In this document: in pieces, positions 1-8,299 of the stretch
Layout of the letters: every line of letters begins with the position of its first letter
Position numbering within the stretch: the first letter of the stretch is position 1
Notes under the pieces: model-generated
What the model saw: only the letters and a program-made list of their open reading frames with translations
Told to the model about the DNA's origin: nothing
The model's database searches: none
Assembly (NCBI RefSeq): GCF_041737375.1
Contig: NZ_JBGSRV010000010.1
Coordinates: 496,001 to 560,000 of the forward strand
From: Vampirovibrio sp041737375
GTDB lineage: Bacteria > Cyanobacteriota > Vampirovibrionia > Vampirovibrionales > Vampirovibrionaceae
Direction of reading: 5' to 3'
DNA: 64,000 nucleotides
Translations under genes and position numbers: made by a program

Positions 1-449
1 ACCTCCTCCCGCTCCCGGAAGGCGTAAAACAAGGGACTGGTAGCGCCCAAATCCAGCAAAAATGTGCCAAACCACAGTAAATGCGATGTAATGCGGTTCA
101 ATTCCATCGTGATCATGCGGATATAATGGACCCGCTTGGGTACTTTTAGGTTGGCGATTTTTTCAATGGCCGTCACAAACACAAAGTGATCGAAAAAGGA
201 GGAAAGGTATTCCACCCGATCCAGCGTGGGCTGGTATTGAAAATAAGAGCGAGATTCGGCCATTTTTTCTTTACTGCGATGCAAGTAGCCGATAACCGGC
301 TCCATGTCTTTCACCACTTCACCGTTCAAAGTGGTGATTAAGCGCAATACACCGTGGGTACTAGGGTGCTGAGGGCCAATGTTAATGACCAGGTCTTCTG
401 TATTCAGACCCTTTTCGGTATGCACTCCTGGAATTTCTGAAATCGTCAT
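1..449 (-). CDS. nuoD: NADH-quinone oxidoreductase subunit D (3' end outside window)
   Basis: Peripheral-arm subunit of respiratory complex I; with NuoB it forms the quinone-binding pocket at the cytoplasmic face of the membrane. The visible 149 codons start at an ATG and carry the family signature NIGPQHPSTHG at residues 23-33, followed by the ERIG-like helical region ending in FRERE. The gene runs off the left edge, so the catalytic C-terminal half is not seen. It starts 14 bases after the nuoC stop and is the fourth gene of a nuoA-B-C-D cluster read right to left. Identification rests on the diagnostic PQHPSTHG motif and gene order. Confidence 0.95.
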   Translation of the reverse strand, partial: MTISEIPGVHTEKGLNTEDLVINIGPQHPSTHGVLRLITTLNGEVVKDMEPVIGYLHRSKEKMAESRSYFQYQPTLDRVEYLSSFFDHFVFVTAIEKIANLKVPKRVHYIRMITMELNRITSHLLWFGTFLLDLGATSPLFYAFREREE

Positions 450-463
450 AATGTCAGTCGTCC

Positions 464-1030
464 TTACCGTTCATTCCAGACCAGGCGAGGGTCGTCTACT
501 TTATAATCCTTGCGAAGGGGATGCCCCAGCCAATCGTTGGGCATGAGAATACGAGTGAGGTTGGTATGTCCGTCATACTGAATGCCCAACAAGTCATAAG
601 ACTCACGCTCATGCCAATCGGCAGCGTGCCAAATGGGCATTAAGCTGGGAGAATGCTCATTTTCGGCGGTGACTTTGAGGGCCAGCGTCTTGGCGGTTTT
701 GGTGGAATACAGATGATAAACCGACTCCAATCGATCTTTCCAATCCACACCAGCACAAGACAAGAGCATATCAAACTGACCTTGATCTCGAATCATTTCA
801 GCTGCCCGAAGCAAATCGGCACAAGCCACATCAATCATTTCGGCCCCGCAAGCATCATTGCCCAAGTGCTTTACCGGGATTTTAGATTTCTCGAGGAGCT
901 GACCCATTTCACCCGCAGGAATAGGCGCGGGCTCAGCCTCTGCCGGAGCGGCAGGCTTGGGGGACGTTGAAGCCTCAGCAGGTGCGCTAGCTACCGGCTT
1001 TTTGCTGTTCTCTTTCTGCTCTTCGCTCAT
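464..1030 (-). CDS. nuoC: NADH-quinone oxidoreductase subunit C
   Basis: The 30-kDa peripheral subunit of complex I that bridges NuoB and NuoD. The C-terminal two thirds has the family hallmark segments WHAADWHERESYDLLGI and HPLRKDYKV (the usual E-R-E-x-x-D-x-x-G and LRKD motifs). The first 45 residues are a low-complexity Ala/Pro/Glu extension, longer than in many NuoC proteins. Total length 188 residues. The start overlaps the end of nuoB by 44 bases, consistent with translational coupling. Not fused to NuoD, unlike the enterobacterial NuoCD. Confidence 0.95.
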   Translation of the reverse strand: MSEEQKENSKKPVASAPAEASTSPKPAAPAEAEPAPIPAGEMGQLLEKSKIPVKHLGNDACGAEMIDVACADLLRAAEMIRDQGQFDMLLSCAGVDWKDRLESVYHLYSTKTAKTLALKVTAENEHSPSLMPIWHAADWHERESYDLLGIQYDGHTNLTRILMPNDWLGHPLRKDYKVDDPRLVWNER

Positions 1031-1712
1031 GGCGGTACTTCACATTTCCTCTGACTAACGGTATTTTGCCTTCCGATTGCAGCTCATCCATAGGATACGC
1101 GTATTTTTGAACACCCCACTTCACGTTGGGCTGCCCGGACTTCGGCAACAAGACTTCACCCGGCCCGATTTCGACCCGGGGCACATGCTCGGCGGCACGT
1201 TTTTTACGATCCACAATGGACTCGGTGCGAATTTGCTTTTGCAACTGAATGAGGGCATCCAGCAAGGCTTCTGGACGTGGCGGGCATCCCGGCACGTACA
1301 CGTTCACCGGAATCAATCGATCCACGCCTCGAACCACGGAATAAGAATCATTCTCATACATACCGCCGGTCACGGTGCAAGCACCCATGGCAATCACGTA
1401 CTTGGGCTCTGGCATTTGCTCATACAAACGAACCAGAGCGGGCGCCATTTTATGGGTAATGGTGCCTGCGGTAATAATCAAATCCGACTGACGAGGGGTG
1501 GCCCGAAACACTTCAGAGCCAAACCGGGAGATATCGTGATTGGAAGCGCCCACGGTCATCATCTCAATACCACAACAAGAGGTGGCAAAGGTCATGGGCC
1601 AAACCGAGTTGGAACGCGCCCAGTTGTAAACGGTGTCGATAGTGGTGACCAGAATGCCAGAACTTTCCAGCATATCCTGAATGCCACTTACTACGGTTTC
1701 TGTCAATGTCAT
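987..1712 (-). CDS. nuoB: NADH-quinone oxidoreductase subunit B
   Basis: Carries the terminal [4Fe-4S] cluster N2 of complex I that passes electrons to quinone. All four ligand positions are visible: the tandem Cys46-Cys47 (TSCCGIEMM), Cys112 (MGACTVTGG) and Cys143 (PGCPPRPE). The start at 1712 is chosen because GGAGG lies about ten bases upstream; an in-frame start at 1757 would overlap nuoA and has no such site. About 241 residues, with a basic C-terminal tail (KYRHERRAEREQQK) longer than the usual NuoB end. Third-last gene of the nuo run, downstream of nuoA. Confidence 0.95.
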   Translation of the reverse strand: MTLTETVVSGIQDMLESSGILVTTIDTVYNWARSNSVWPMTFATSCCGIEMMTVGASNHDISRFGSEVFRATPRQSDLIITAGTITHKMAPALVRLYEQMPEPKYVIAMGACTVTGGMYENDSYSVVRGVDRLIPVNVYVPGCPPRPEALLDALIQLQKQIRTESIVDRKKRAAEHVPRVEIGPGEVLLPKSGQPNVKWGVQKYAYPMDELQSEGKIPLVRGNVKYRHERRAEREQQKAGS

Positions 1713-1734
1713 AGTAGATTGACCTCCATCCTTC

Positions 1735-2106
1735 TTACTGCCACCTGAGTGCGTCACGCTTCCAAGCGTAGACGAGGCCCAGCATCAGGATTCCGATAAA
1801 AATAAACATTTCAATAATGGGGAACAAGCCCAGAGACTGCACCAGTCGATCAAAAGCCACCGCCCAGGGAAACAGAAAGACAGTTTCAATATCAAACAGG
1901 ATGAAAAGCAGGGCGTACATGTAGAATTTAACATCAAACTGGATGTGGGAATCGCCAAAAGGAGCCATACCAGATTCGTAAGTGGTGTCCTTCAAGCGGG
2001 TGGGGTATTTAACCTGTACAATTTGTGAAATGCCCATCATTAAAAAAGGCGTAATGGCCGCCAACAAGAGGAGCAGGAGCAACATGGAATATCCGGTTAA
2101 ATGCAT
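1735..2106 (-). CDS. nuoA: NADH-quinone oxidoreductase subunit A
   Basis: Small membrane-arm subunit of complex I with three transmembrane helices. Seen: an N-terminal Leu-rich helix, then the loop YESGMAPFGDSHIQFDVKFYMYALLFILFDIETVFLFPWA, whose Y-E-S-G and F-D-x-E motifs identify NuoA. With the ATG at 2106 it is 123 residues, the usual family length. A TTG at 2202 would add 32 non-conserved residues and is less likely. First gene of the operon. Confidence 0.92.
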   Translation of the reverse strand: MHLTGYSMLLLLLLLAAITPFLMMGISQIVQVKYPTRLKDTTYESGMAPFGDSHIQFDVKFYMYALLFILFDIETVFLFPWAVAFDRLVQSLGLFPIIEMFIFIGILMLGLVYAWKRDALRWQ

Positions 2107-2257
2107 AGCCTTGTCTCGTTTGTCTTCTCTAATGGTACATTCAATACTTGGCTGTTGGGCAAAGCGCTCAGATGAGAGGGTTATGGGGCTTGGCTCAGAC
2201 AATGACTGATAAGAAATTTGGCCCGATCGGCTGATTTACCATCCAGAAACCAGTATC

Positions 2258-2286
2258 ATTTAAAAATAAACTGTGGAACAAGTCAA
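2258..2286 (-). promoter_or_regulatory. Probable sigma70-type promoter of nuoABCD
   Basis: On the minus strand a TTGACT -35 box (2286-2281) is separated by 17 bases from a TTAAAT -10 box (2263-2258), about 150 bases before the nuoA ATG. It lies in the divergent gap between nuoA and the TPR gene. Based only on box similarity and spacing. Confidence 0.5.
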
Positions 2287-2315
2287 AGTTTAATGACCGA
2301 ATCTGGAACATACTG

Positions 2316-4130
2316 ATGATACCATCATTTTTCGCCAACAGGCTAAGCACTATTCCTTTTTTAGTTAGCGCCCCAGCCTTCAGCCTTCTGTTGTGCGGCT
2401 GGCTAAACTGGGCCATAATCGCCCCCGTTTACAGCGACCCGGTATTGGACAAAGCCGCCCAGCTGCTTCAGAATGGGCGTGCGGATTCCGCCATGGCCGT
2501 TTATCAGGCCTATCTCAAAACACACCCTCGTGACTTGGATGCGGAACTGGCCTTGGCCAATATCGCCATTCGCCGCTTTGAGTACGACAAAGCCAAACGC
2601 ATTTTAGAAAATACGCTGGCCCAACACCCCAACTCCGCGGAAACAGCAGCCACACTGGGTCGCTTGTTCCAGCTGTGGCAAAATTCTCCCACCGGCAAAG
2701 TGGCCGACAATAGCCGAGATTATCAGGCACTGGCCGACGAGCATTTCAGGCAGGCGTTGACTCTGGATAAAAACAATCCGTTGGTGCTGACTTACGCCGC
2801 CGATTGGAATCTTCAGAAAAACGACCTGATTACCGCAGAACAATATCTACAAACCGCTTTGCGAGAAAATCCCTCATTTATTCCGGCCTTTCAGGGCCTC
2901 ACCCGCTTTTATATTAAGGTTAAAGATCTCAGGCGGGCCAAAGACACCATTTTTCATGCCACAGAACTGGCCCCGCTGGATTCGGCCAATTACTTTCTTA
3001 CCGCCCAATTACTGGGCATCGCCAATCAACCGGTGGAAGCCGTAAAATACGGCCTGAAGTCCGAACAACTGGATTATGGACGCCTGCCCGAGCGGGATTA
3101 TTTTTTGGCTACCCAGTTTGAGAAACTGGGCGAAACCCGGAACGCCATTCAATACTATGAATCGTTAACCGTTTACACCCCACGGGAACCCCAGGTTTGG
3201 CTGAAGCTGGGCGAGTTGTATGAGGCTGCCAATCAACCCACCCAAAGCCTTCACGCTTTTCAGAAAGCGCTGGCCCTAAAGCCGGATGTGTTAAACGACT
3301 TGTATGCCAGCGCCCGCCAGAATACCCGGCTGGAAAAAATTGAGCTGGCCTTGCAGCAATGGCGGCGACTGCTCACCATTCAGCCCGACCACCCGGAAAC
3401 CGTGGATGAAGGCCTAAGCGCAATCAGTGGCCTGCATTACCTCCATCATTTTTATCATCCCGAGTTGATGAGTAAAGAAGCGGGCGAGGATTTACAGCGG
3501 GTTGAAGCGGCGTTGCGCCAGAATCCGGGCGATCTGAAACGCCAGCTGGACCGGCTTAAAATTCAGATTGCCCAGCAGGAAGAACTCAGCGAAACCGTTC
3601 GTGGGAGCTTAAGTCGGTTGTCTGCTGGTAATGATGACGCCATTGCCGGAGAAGCGGCCTTTATACTAGGAGACTTTGCCAAAACCGCTGAACGGCTGGA
3701 ACCAGTGGACGGCTTATCGGAAAGCGAGTATGCCCAATTGGCCGACCGGCTTTTGCTGGTTCAGGAGTTGCAGTTTTCCAAAGTGTTTTACCAACGGGCC
3801 TACCAGCTCAAAGCCGATGCGGACTATCAGGCGGGCATCAAGCGCATTCAGTCCAAGCAAGCCCTGGCCACTCAAAAGGCCAATGAAGGCAATATGGCCT
3901 TTAACGAGAAGGACTATCAAAGCGCCGTTTTAAAATATCTGGAGGCGGCCCGCATTTATCAGCAGTGGGATAACGTGTACCTGCGGCTAGGCGATACCTA
4001 TGAAAAACTGAAAAAATGGCCGGAAGCAAAAAACGCTTACCAAAAGGCCATTAGCCTCAGTCCGGGCCTTATGAACTCTCAGGGATTTGCCAAAAACTAC
4101 AACCGCCTTCAGAAAAAAGCAAAAAACTAA
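2316..4130 (+). CDS. Exported tetratricopeptide-repeat (TPR) protein
   Basis: A 604-residue protein with an N-terminal hydrophobic segment (about residues 13-40, SAPAFSLLLCGWLNWAIIAP) that looks like a signal anchor or signal peptide. At least eight TPR-like helical pairs follow. Clear copies lie near residues 45-115 (KAAQLLQNGRADSAMAVYQ), 150-215, 285-330 (LGELYEAANQPTQSLHAFQ) and 520-600 (NEGNMAFNEKDYQSAVLKY and LGDTYEKLKKWPEAKNAYQ). The last two repeats have near-consensus W/L/G/Y/A/F/A/P positions. TPR arrays mount protein complexes, so this is probably a periplasmic scaffold; the partner is unknown. Divergent from nuoA, no co-directional neighbour. Confidence 0.85.
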   Translation: MIPSFFANRLSTIPFLVSAPAFSLLLCGWLNWAIIAPVYSDPVLDKAAQLLQNGRADSAMAVYQAYLKTHPRDLDAELALANIAIRRFEYDKAKRILENTLAQHPNSAETAATLGRLFQLWQNSPTGKVADNSRDYQALADEHFRQALTLDKNNPLVLTYAADWNLQKNDLITAEQYLQTALRENPSFIPAFQGLTRFYIKVKDLRRAKDTIFHATELAPLDSANYFLTAQLLGIANQPVEAVKYGLKSEQLDYGRLPERDYFLATQFEKLGETRNAIQYYESLTVYTPREPQVWLKLGELYEAANQPTQSLHAFQKALALKPDVLNDLYASARQNTRLEKIELALQQWRRLLTIQPDHPETVDEGLSAISGLHYLHHFYHPELMSKEAGEDLQRVEAALRQNPGDLKRQLDRLKIQIAQQEELSETVRGSLSRLSAGNDDAIAGEAAFILGDFAKTAERLEPVDGLSESEYAQLADRLLLVQELQFSKVFYQRAYQLKADADYQAGIKRIQSKQALATQKANEGNMAFNEKDYQSAVLKYLEAARIYQQWDNVYLRLGDTYEKLKKWPEAKNAYQKAISLSPGLMNSQGFAKNYNRLQKKAKN

Positions 4131-4677
4131 TCAGATTCACCCCAATCGTTTGCTATTCGCTCGTGTAAATTGTTTTTTACTCAGCGCTTTGTAAATTGTT
4201 TTTTTACTAAACAATCAGACAATTCAAGACGCCCGCCTGTTTTTATTTCTATAGAGCAAGGAACACGTTGAAGTAAAAGCGCAAATAACTACTCACACCT
4301 AAAAGAAAGGTAGGTCATTCGATCATTTTGCGTGAAATGAGTGACTTGTTTCGGCAGCGCACCAGCTGACACGAGGCCCATCCCAACCAGCGGAGGTCTT
4401 ATTCGTTTATTTTGAGAAGTCACTGACAGGAGGCAGCACAGACGCTTACAATCAGTCACTTTACAAACCCCAATGCAAAGGAGAGGCGACTCTTTAATAA
4501 AATCAGGAACACACAAGATTGGAAACACTGGAGGATTGAGAGTAGCGAATTGAAGTGGATTTGATTTAAATATCTGAAAAGCCTCTGGATCTGCTGTTTT
4601 GCGACCAGGGGCTTTTCCCGTTTTTTGAGAGAGCAGACATGCATTAGGCGCACATTAAAAGCGCATTCAACGGGTTT
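4131..4677. other. 547-base gene-free gap between convergent genes
   Basis: Lies between the plus-strand TPR gene and the minus-strand motB. Near its left end the phrase TGTAAATTGTTTTTT occurs twice (about 4164-4180 and 4190-4206). Open frames here (for example 4289-4528 minus) have Cys-rich, non-gene-like compositions. A stem-loop with T-tract lies at 4577-4627. The heptamer AGTCACT occurs at 4418-4424 and 4454-4460, and its complement AGTGACT at 4340-4346, so the segment 4335-4460 could fold. A short non-coding RNA ending at the hairpin is possible but unproven. Confidence 0.4.
4577..4627 (+). terminator. Rho-independent terminator-like hairpin
   Basis: AAAAGCCTCTGG (4577-4588) pairs with CCAGGGGCTTTT (4605-4616) with one G-U pair, 16-base loop, followed by CCCG and six T. 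The stem is flanked by A and T runs, so it could serve transcripts from either side: a plus-strand RNA or the motAB message. Confidence 0.6.
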
Positions 4678-5850
4678 TTAAGTGTGCTTTTTAGCGGGAA
4701 GAGACTCCTCCTGAACAGGCAATGACAAATCTTTGGGCATGACCGCTCTGGTTTTGGGAATCAACACTTTTTCAGTGCCGTCCTTTTCCTTAATAATCAC
4801 CTTCACCGGCCCATCGGCGGGTTGATCGGGCCGTTTTTCCGGTAACACGGGCAATACGGTTCTGGGCTGATCCGGCCCGTCTGAAACGCTTTTAACAATG
4901 GATTGCTCCATCAAAAATTGCACTCGGGGGTTTAAAACCGCGCTCATTTTTTCGTTGTAGACAATAATATCCACCCTACGGTTTCTGGCCCGACCTTCCG
5001 CGGTTGCGTTATTGGAAATGGGCTGAGTATCGCCATAACCCACCGCCACCAACGCGGCGGGATTTAACTGATGGCGCCCCGCAAAGAAGCGCACCACGCT
5101 ACTGGAACGGGCGCAAGAAAGCTCCCAGTTTGAAGGAAATTGCCCGGTGGCAATGGGCTGATTATCAGAGTGGCCTTCCACGTGAATGCGGCGGTTATCA
5201 AATTTTTTCAGGCGGGCGGCCACTTTGTCTAAAAACTTGTAGGCATAAGGCTGTAAGGTGGATTCTCCTGCTCCAAATAGCAACCGGCTATCAAAACTGA
5301 TGCGAATCCCACGCTCCTGCACCGAAACTTCCACTTGCCGCACCGGAACATCACCCGCTTCGGCACCACCGCCAGAACCGGCTTGTTGAGCCGCCCCTGC
5401 CCCTTTGCCTTGTCCTGCCTCAGCGTTGGGGCCATCCTTGCTTCCACCCCCACCCACCGCCAGGCTTTTAATTTCATGGTTTGCGCTTTTTAAATCACTG
5501 GTCAAATCATCCACCAGCTTCTGGGTGGATTTCACCTCACCCGGCTGGTAGGTCATGCTATCAAAGCGACCAATCACTCCCGGTCCCGCCCCTTTTTCCT
5601 GGCTCAGCGGATCAGGATTTCGGCTAGGAGCGCTTTTGCCCTGCAGGACGCTATTAATGCCATTCATAATGCTTTTTTCTTCAAAGCCTTCCCGAATGGC
5701 CGTACTCACATCTTTTAACTTGGCGGCATCCGTTTGGGCCATCGCGTATAAAGCGGTAAACGTGGCGAACAGCAAGGTCATAAAGTCAGCGTAGGAAACC
5801 AGCCACCGCTCCAGGTTCTCATGCTCAGGATGTTTATGCTTTCTGGCCAT
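4678..5850 (-). CDS. motB: Flagellar-type stator protein MotB
   Basis: Stator subunit that couples ion flow to rotation of the flagellar motor. The single N-terminal transmembrane helix (about residues 16-38, RWLVSYADFMTLLFATFTAL) contains the essential ion-binding aspartate Asp22 in SYADFMTLL. A Gly/Ala-rich linker of about 70 residues (about 120-190) follows. The OmpA-like peptidoglycan-binding domain (about 190-310) has HVEGHSDNQP, NWELSCARSSSVV and RARNRRVDI. The 80-residue C-terminal Pro/Lys-rich tail and glycine-rich linker make it longer (390 residues) than typical MotB (about 260-310). Lies 35 bases downstream of motA, same strand. Confidence 0.93.
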   Translation of the reverse strand: MARKHKHPEHENLERWLVSYADFMTLLFATFTALYAMAQTDAAKLKDVSTAIREGFEEKSIMNGINSVLQGKSAPSRNPDPLSQEKGAGPGVIGRFDSMTYQPGEVKSTQKLVDDLTSDLKSANHEIKSLAVGGGGSKDGPNAEAGQGKGAGAAQQAGSGGGAEAGDVPVRQVEVSVQERGIRISFDSRLLFGAGESTLQPYAYKFLDKVAARLKKFDNRRIHVEGHSDNQPIATGQFPSNWELSCARSSSVVRFFAGRHQLNPAALVAVGYGDTQPISNNATAEGRARNRRVDIIVYNEKMSAVLNPRVQFLMEQSIVKSVSDGPDQPRTVLPVLPEKRPDQPADGPVKVIIKEKDGTEKVLIPKTRAVMPKDLSLPVQEESLPAKKHT

Positions 5851-5885
5851 GCCGAATTAAAACCTGTCCTTTTCAGCCTGCGGGC

Positions 5886-6668
5886 CTATGCTTCAGGGCC
5901 GGGGTCCTTTTTATGGCCCCCATCGTGTCCGTGCATAAACACTTTCAGTTTCTCGGAAATAAAACTGGGGCTTTCTCCGGCCTGAATGGAAAGAATCCCC
6001 TCCAGCATCATGGCTCGGGTCATAATGGTTTGACGGCGGTTGCCTTTGAGCTTTCCGCCCAATGGAATAAACAGCAGGTTGGCTCCGGCCACCCCGTACA
6101 CGGTCGCTACGAAGGCAACGGCAATACCACCGCCCAGTTTGCTGGGATCGTTTAAATTCTGCATAACGTGAATAAGGCCCAATACCGCCCCGATAATACC
6201 AACCGTCGGCGCATAAGCCCCGCAACCTTCCCATACTTTAGAGGCATGGGTCACCGATTCCTCATAATGGCTCAGCTCGGTTTCCAGCAATTCCCGCAAC
6301 AGTTGGGGATCGGTGCCATCGGTCATTAGCTCCAAGCCTTTTTTCAAAAAAGGATCTTCAATGGAGCCAATTTCAGCCTGCAAGGCCAAAATGCCTTCTT
6401 TTCGGGCTTTTAAAGCCATATTCACAATCAGCTCAGAAACTTCACCCGGCTTTTCTTTCACGCCCATAAAAATAATGGGCAAATCCTTCACGGCGTTCAC
6501 CAAATCCACTTGGGGCGATTGCAATAGAATGGCCCCTAACATGCCCCCAAACACAATAATAAAGGCAGTGGGCTGTACAATGGCGGAAAGGGGCAAACCT
6601 TCCAGTACGGCCCCGCCAAATACGGCTGCCATCCCCAGGGCCAGTCCAATGATTGAAGTAATATCCAT
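5886..6668 (-). CDS. motA: Flagellar-type stator protein MotA
   Basis: Four-helix inner-membrane partner of MotB forming the ion channel of the motor stator. Visible are the first helix (IIGLALGMAAVFGGAVLEG), the second (AIVQPTAFIIVFGGMLGAILL) and the cytoplasmic loop with conserved Arg/Glu (LKARKEGILALQAEI). The proline-containing third helix (APTVGIIGAVLGLIHVM) and fourth helix (AVAFVATVYGVAGANLLFIP) follow. The ATG at 6668 gives the canonical MDITSIIG start and 260 residues; an upstream start at 6764 would add a non-homologous leader. Co-transcribed with motB. No other flagellar genes are in the window. Confidence 0.93.
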   Translation of the reverse strand: MDITSIIGLALGMAAVFGGAVLEGLPLSAIVQPTAFIIVFGGMLGAILLQSPQVDLVNAVKDLPIIFMGVKEKPGEVSELIVNMALKARKEGILALQAEIGSIEDPFLKKGLELMTDGTDPQLLRELLETELSHYEESVTHASKVWEGCGAYAPTVGIIGAVLGLIHVMQNLNDPSKLGGGIAVAFVATVYGVAGANLLFIPLGGKLKGNRRQTIMTRAMMLEGILSIQAGESPSFISEKLKVFMHGHDGGHKKDPGPEA

Positions 6669-6710
6669 CAGTCGCTTAGACCACCACTCACTTCCTTGTA
6701 CTACTCCTCC

Positions 6711-6739
6711 ATTATAAAGTTCTAGTTTGTATATAAACA
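6711..6739 (-). promoter_or_regulatory. Probable promoter of motAB
   Basis: A perfect TATAAT (6716-6711, minus strand) sits 43 bases before the motA ATG, preceded by TTGTTT about 18 bases further upstream. Sigma70-like rather than the flagellar sigma28 consensus (TAAA-N15-GCCGATAA), which is not seen. Confidence 0.45.
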
Positions 6740-6802
6740 AAATAGAACTGGAAATCTCCTGCACCCAGAGGAGCGTGCGTTATTTTTCAACCGCTTTAAA
6801 CC

Positions 6803-8134
6803 CTAAAAAATCCAGTGCTTTATCAGTTTACGGAAAACCGGCTCACTGGCCACGGCCTTGCCCTGATTGGCCTGACAGCGATCGCAAACCCTACAGGGTG
6901 GCAGTTCAATCACACTAGCCCCCTGGTAATAAGCGGCCAAACTTTGCAACCGACAATTTTCGGATAAAGCCCAATGCCGGTAATGCTTTAGGGCATGGCT
7001 TTTACTTTGTACTTCCGCCTCATCCAAAGCCCGACTGTATCGCAGTCGTTTCAAGCTGGCCTGGTAATCTTCCTTGGTGTGAAAAATCAGGCCTTTCATT
7101 ACATGCTGCTGGCCATAAGCGGCCTGCATGGACTGCGTTTGACGAAATACCTGCATAAACACGTCTTCAACACTGGCTGGCGGTGTCCAGAAAACCAGCC
7201 GGGGATTCGATTCGGGGGACGGAGACCAATACCGGGTATCGGATCCGGCGTTGACCACAATGGCATTTAAGCGGGTATTGGCCATTTCCAGAATCTGGGC
7301 CTGCTCTTTAGGCGTTTTTTTAAAGTGGGTAATCCACACAGAATCAAAGCCGTAATCCAGCAGCGAGGCACCCAATTTTTCGGCCTGAGCCGGATAGGCC
7401 GTTTGAATCAGGGTGGCCCCTGCTCCATCCAGTTTACCCAGCTTCCCCTTACCGGGGCTGCCCGACAGTTTATCGGTGAGCGCCATAAATTTCTGATGCT
7501 CGGTCAACAACCGCAGCACTTGCAGTTCCACACCCTCCACCAAAGGCGGGCATTGAATGGACTGATAACTGGGCAGTTCCAAACGTTCACTCAACTCTCG
7601 AAAGCGAGCGGGGGGTAGGGGGGGAATCAGCAAGGCCATAGGCGGCAATTGACGCAGTTGCAACAGCCCTTCTTCATAAAAACGCCGGTAATGGGCATGT
7701 CCCGGCGTAGAGGGCAGCAAGCGATCCGCCTCCTCCACCACCATAAAATTAATGGGGGTATGCACCAACACTTCCAGAAAGGTTAGGCTCACAAAGCGAT
7801 CCGGGGTAATGTAAAGCAGCTTGACCCGGTTATGGTTAATTTCTTTTTGTACAGAGCGCTCTTCATGCGGCATTTGGGTACCATCCAGAAACGCCACATC
7901 GGGGAAACGAAACCCGGCGGATTTAAAGTATTCCAGATTTCGGCGAATTTGACGGCCACTTGGACATACTGCCACCACCATGCCATTTCCCATCATGCCT
8001 GCCAATGCGTAGAGAGAAACCACCGGATGGCCCAGCGGAAAGCTGGCAATCAAATGCTGGCGGTTAGAGACAGCCTCTAAAAATCGCCGTTGGTAAGTAT
8101 CCGGGGGGGTGGCATAGCGGAAAAAATTGGACAT
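6803..8134 (-). CDS. RecQ-like protein with degenerate helicase motifs (probable pseudo-helicase)
   Basis: 443 residues from the ATG at 8134 follow the whole RecQ layout. The Walker A position is ASFPLGHPVV (30-39) instead of PTGxGKS; the motif Ia region is VAVCPSGRQIRRN; LLYITPDRF matches the RecQ 'isPErl' strand. Walker B reads VVEEADRLL (132-140) instead of DEAH, and the motif VI region VFMQVFRQTQ lacks GRAGR. The C-terminal RecQ zinc module is intact with Cys394, Cys414, Cys417 and Cys420 (CRVCDRC). RecQ enzymes unwind DNA with ATP; this one lacks the P-loop lysine and arginine finger, so it probably binds DNA or a partner without unwinding. A start at 8239 is also possible but less supported. 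Stands alone, upstream of motA. Confidence 0.72.
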   Translation of the reverse strand: MSNFFRYATPPDTYQRRFLEAVSNRQHLIASFPLGHPVVSLYALAGMMGNGMVVAVCPSGRQIRRNLEYFKSAGFRFPDVAFLDGTQMPHEERSVQKEINHNRVKLLYITPDRFVSLTFLEVLVHTPINFMVVEEADRLLPSTPGHAHYRRFYEEGLLQLRQLPPMALLIPPLPPARFRELSERLELPSYQSIQCPPLVEGVELQVLRLLTEHQKFMALTDKLSGSPGKGKLGKLDGAGATLIQTAYPAQAEKLGASLLDYGFDSVWITHFKKTPKEQAQILEMANTRLNAIVVNAGSDTRYWSPSPESNPRLVFWTPPASVEDVFMQVFRQTQSMQAAYGQQHVMKGLIFHTKEDYQASLKRLRYSRALDEAEVQSKSHALKHYRHWALSENCRLQSLAAYYQGASVIELPPCRVCDRCQANQGKAVASEPVFRKLIKHWIF

Positions 8135-8299
8135 GGTAACACTATCATACCGTTTGCCAGCCTTAAAAAAAGCCCCTTTGTCCGTGTTATCATCCTTTTC
8201 AGCGATTTTATACAGAATAGACGCTTTTTTGAACTTCATTTTTTATTTTTCTCTAATTTTCAATTTGTTTCTTTGTCAAATTTGACGCCGGGAGCCAAC

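Noticed and set aside
1077..1748. 223-codon plus-strand frame opposite nuoB
   Set aside because: Antisense of nuoB; His-rich composition without domains.
4289..4653. Two Cys-rich minus-strand frames in the 4.1-4.7 kb gap
   Set aside because: Compositions unlike real genes; no start signals.
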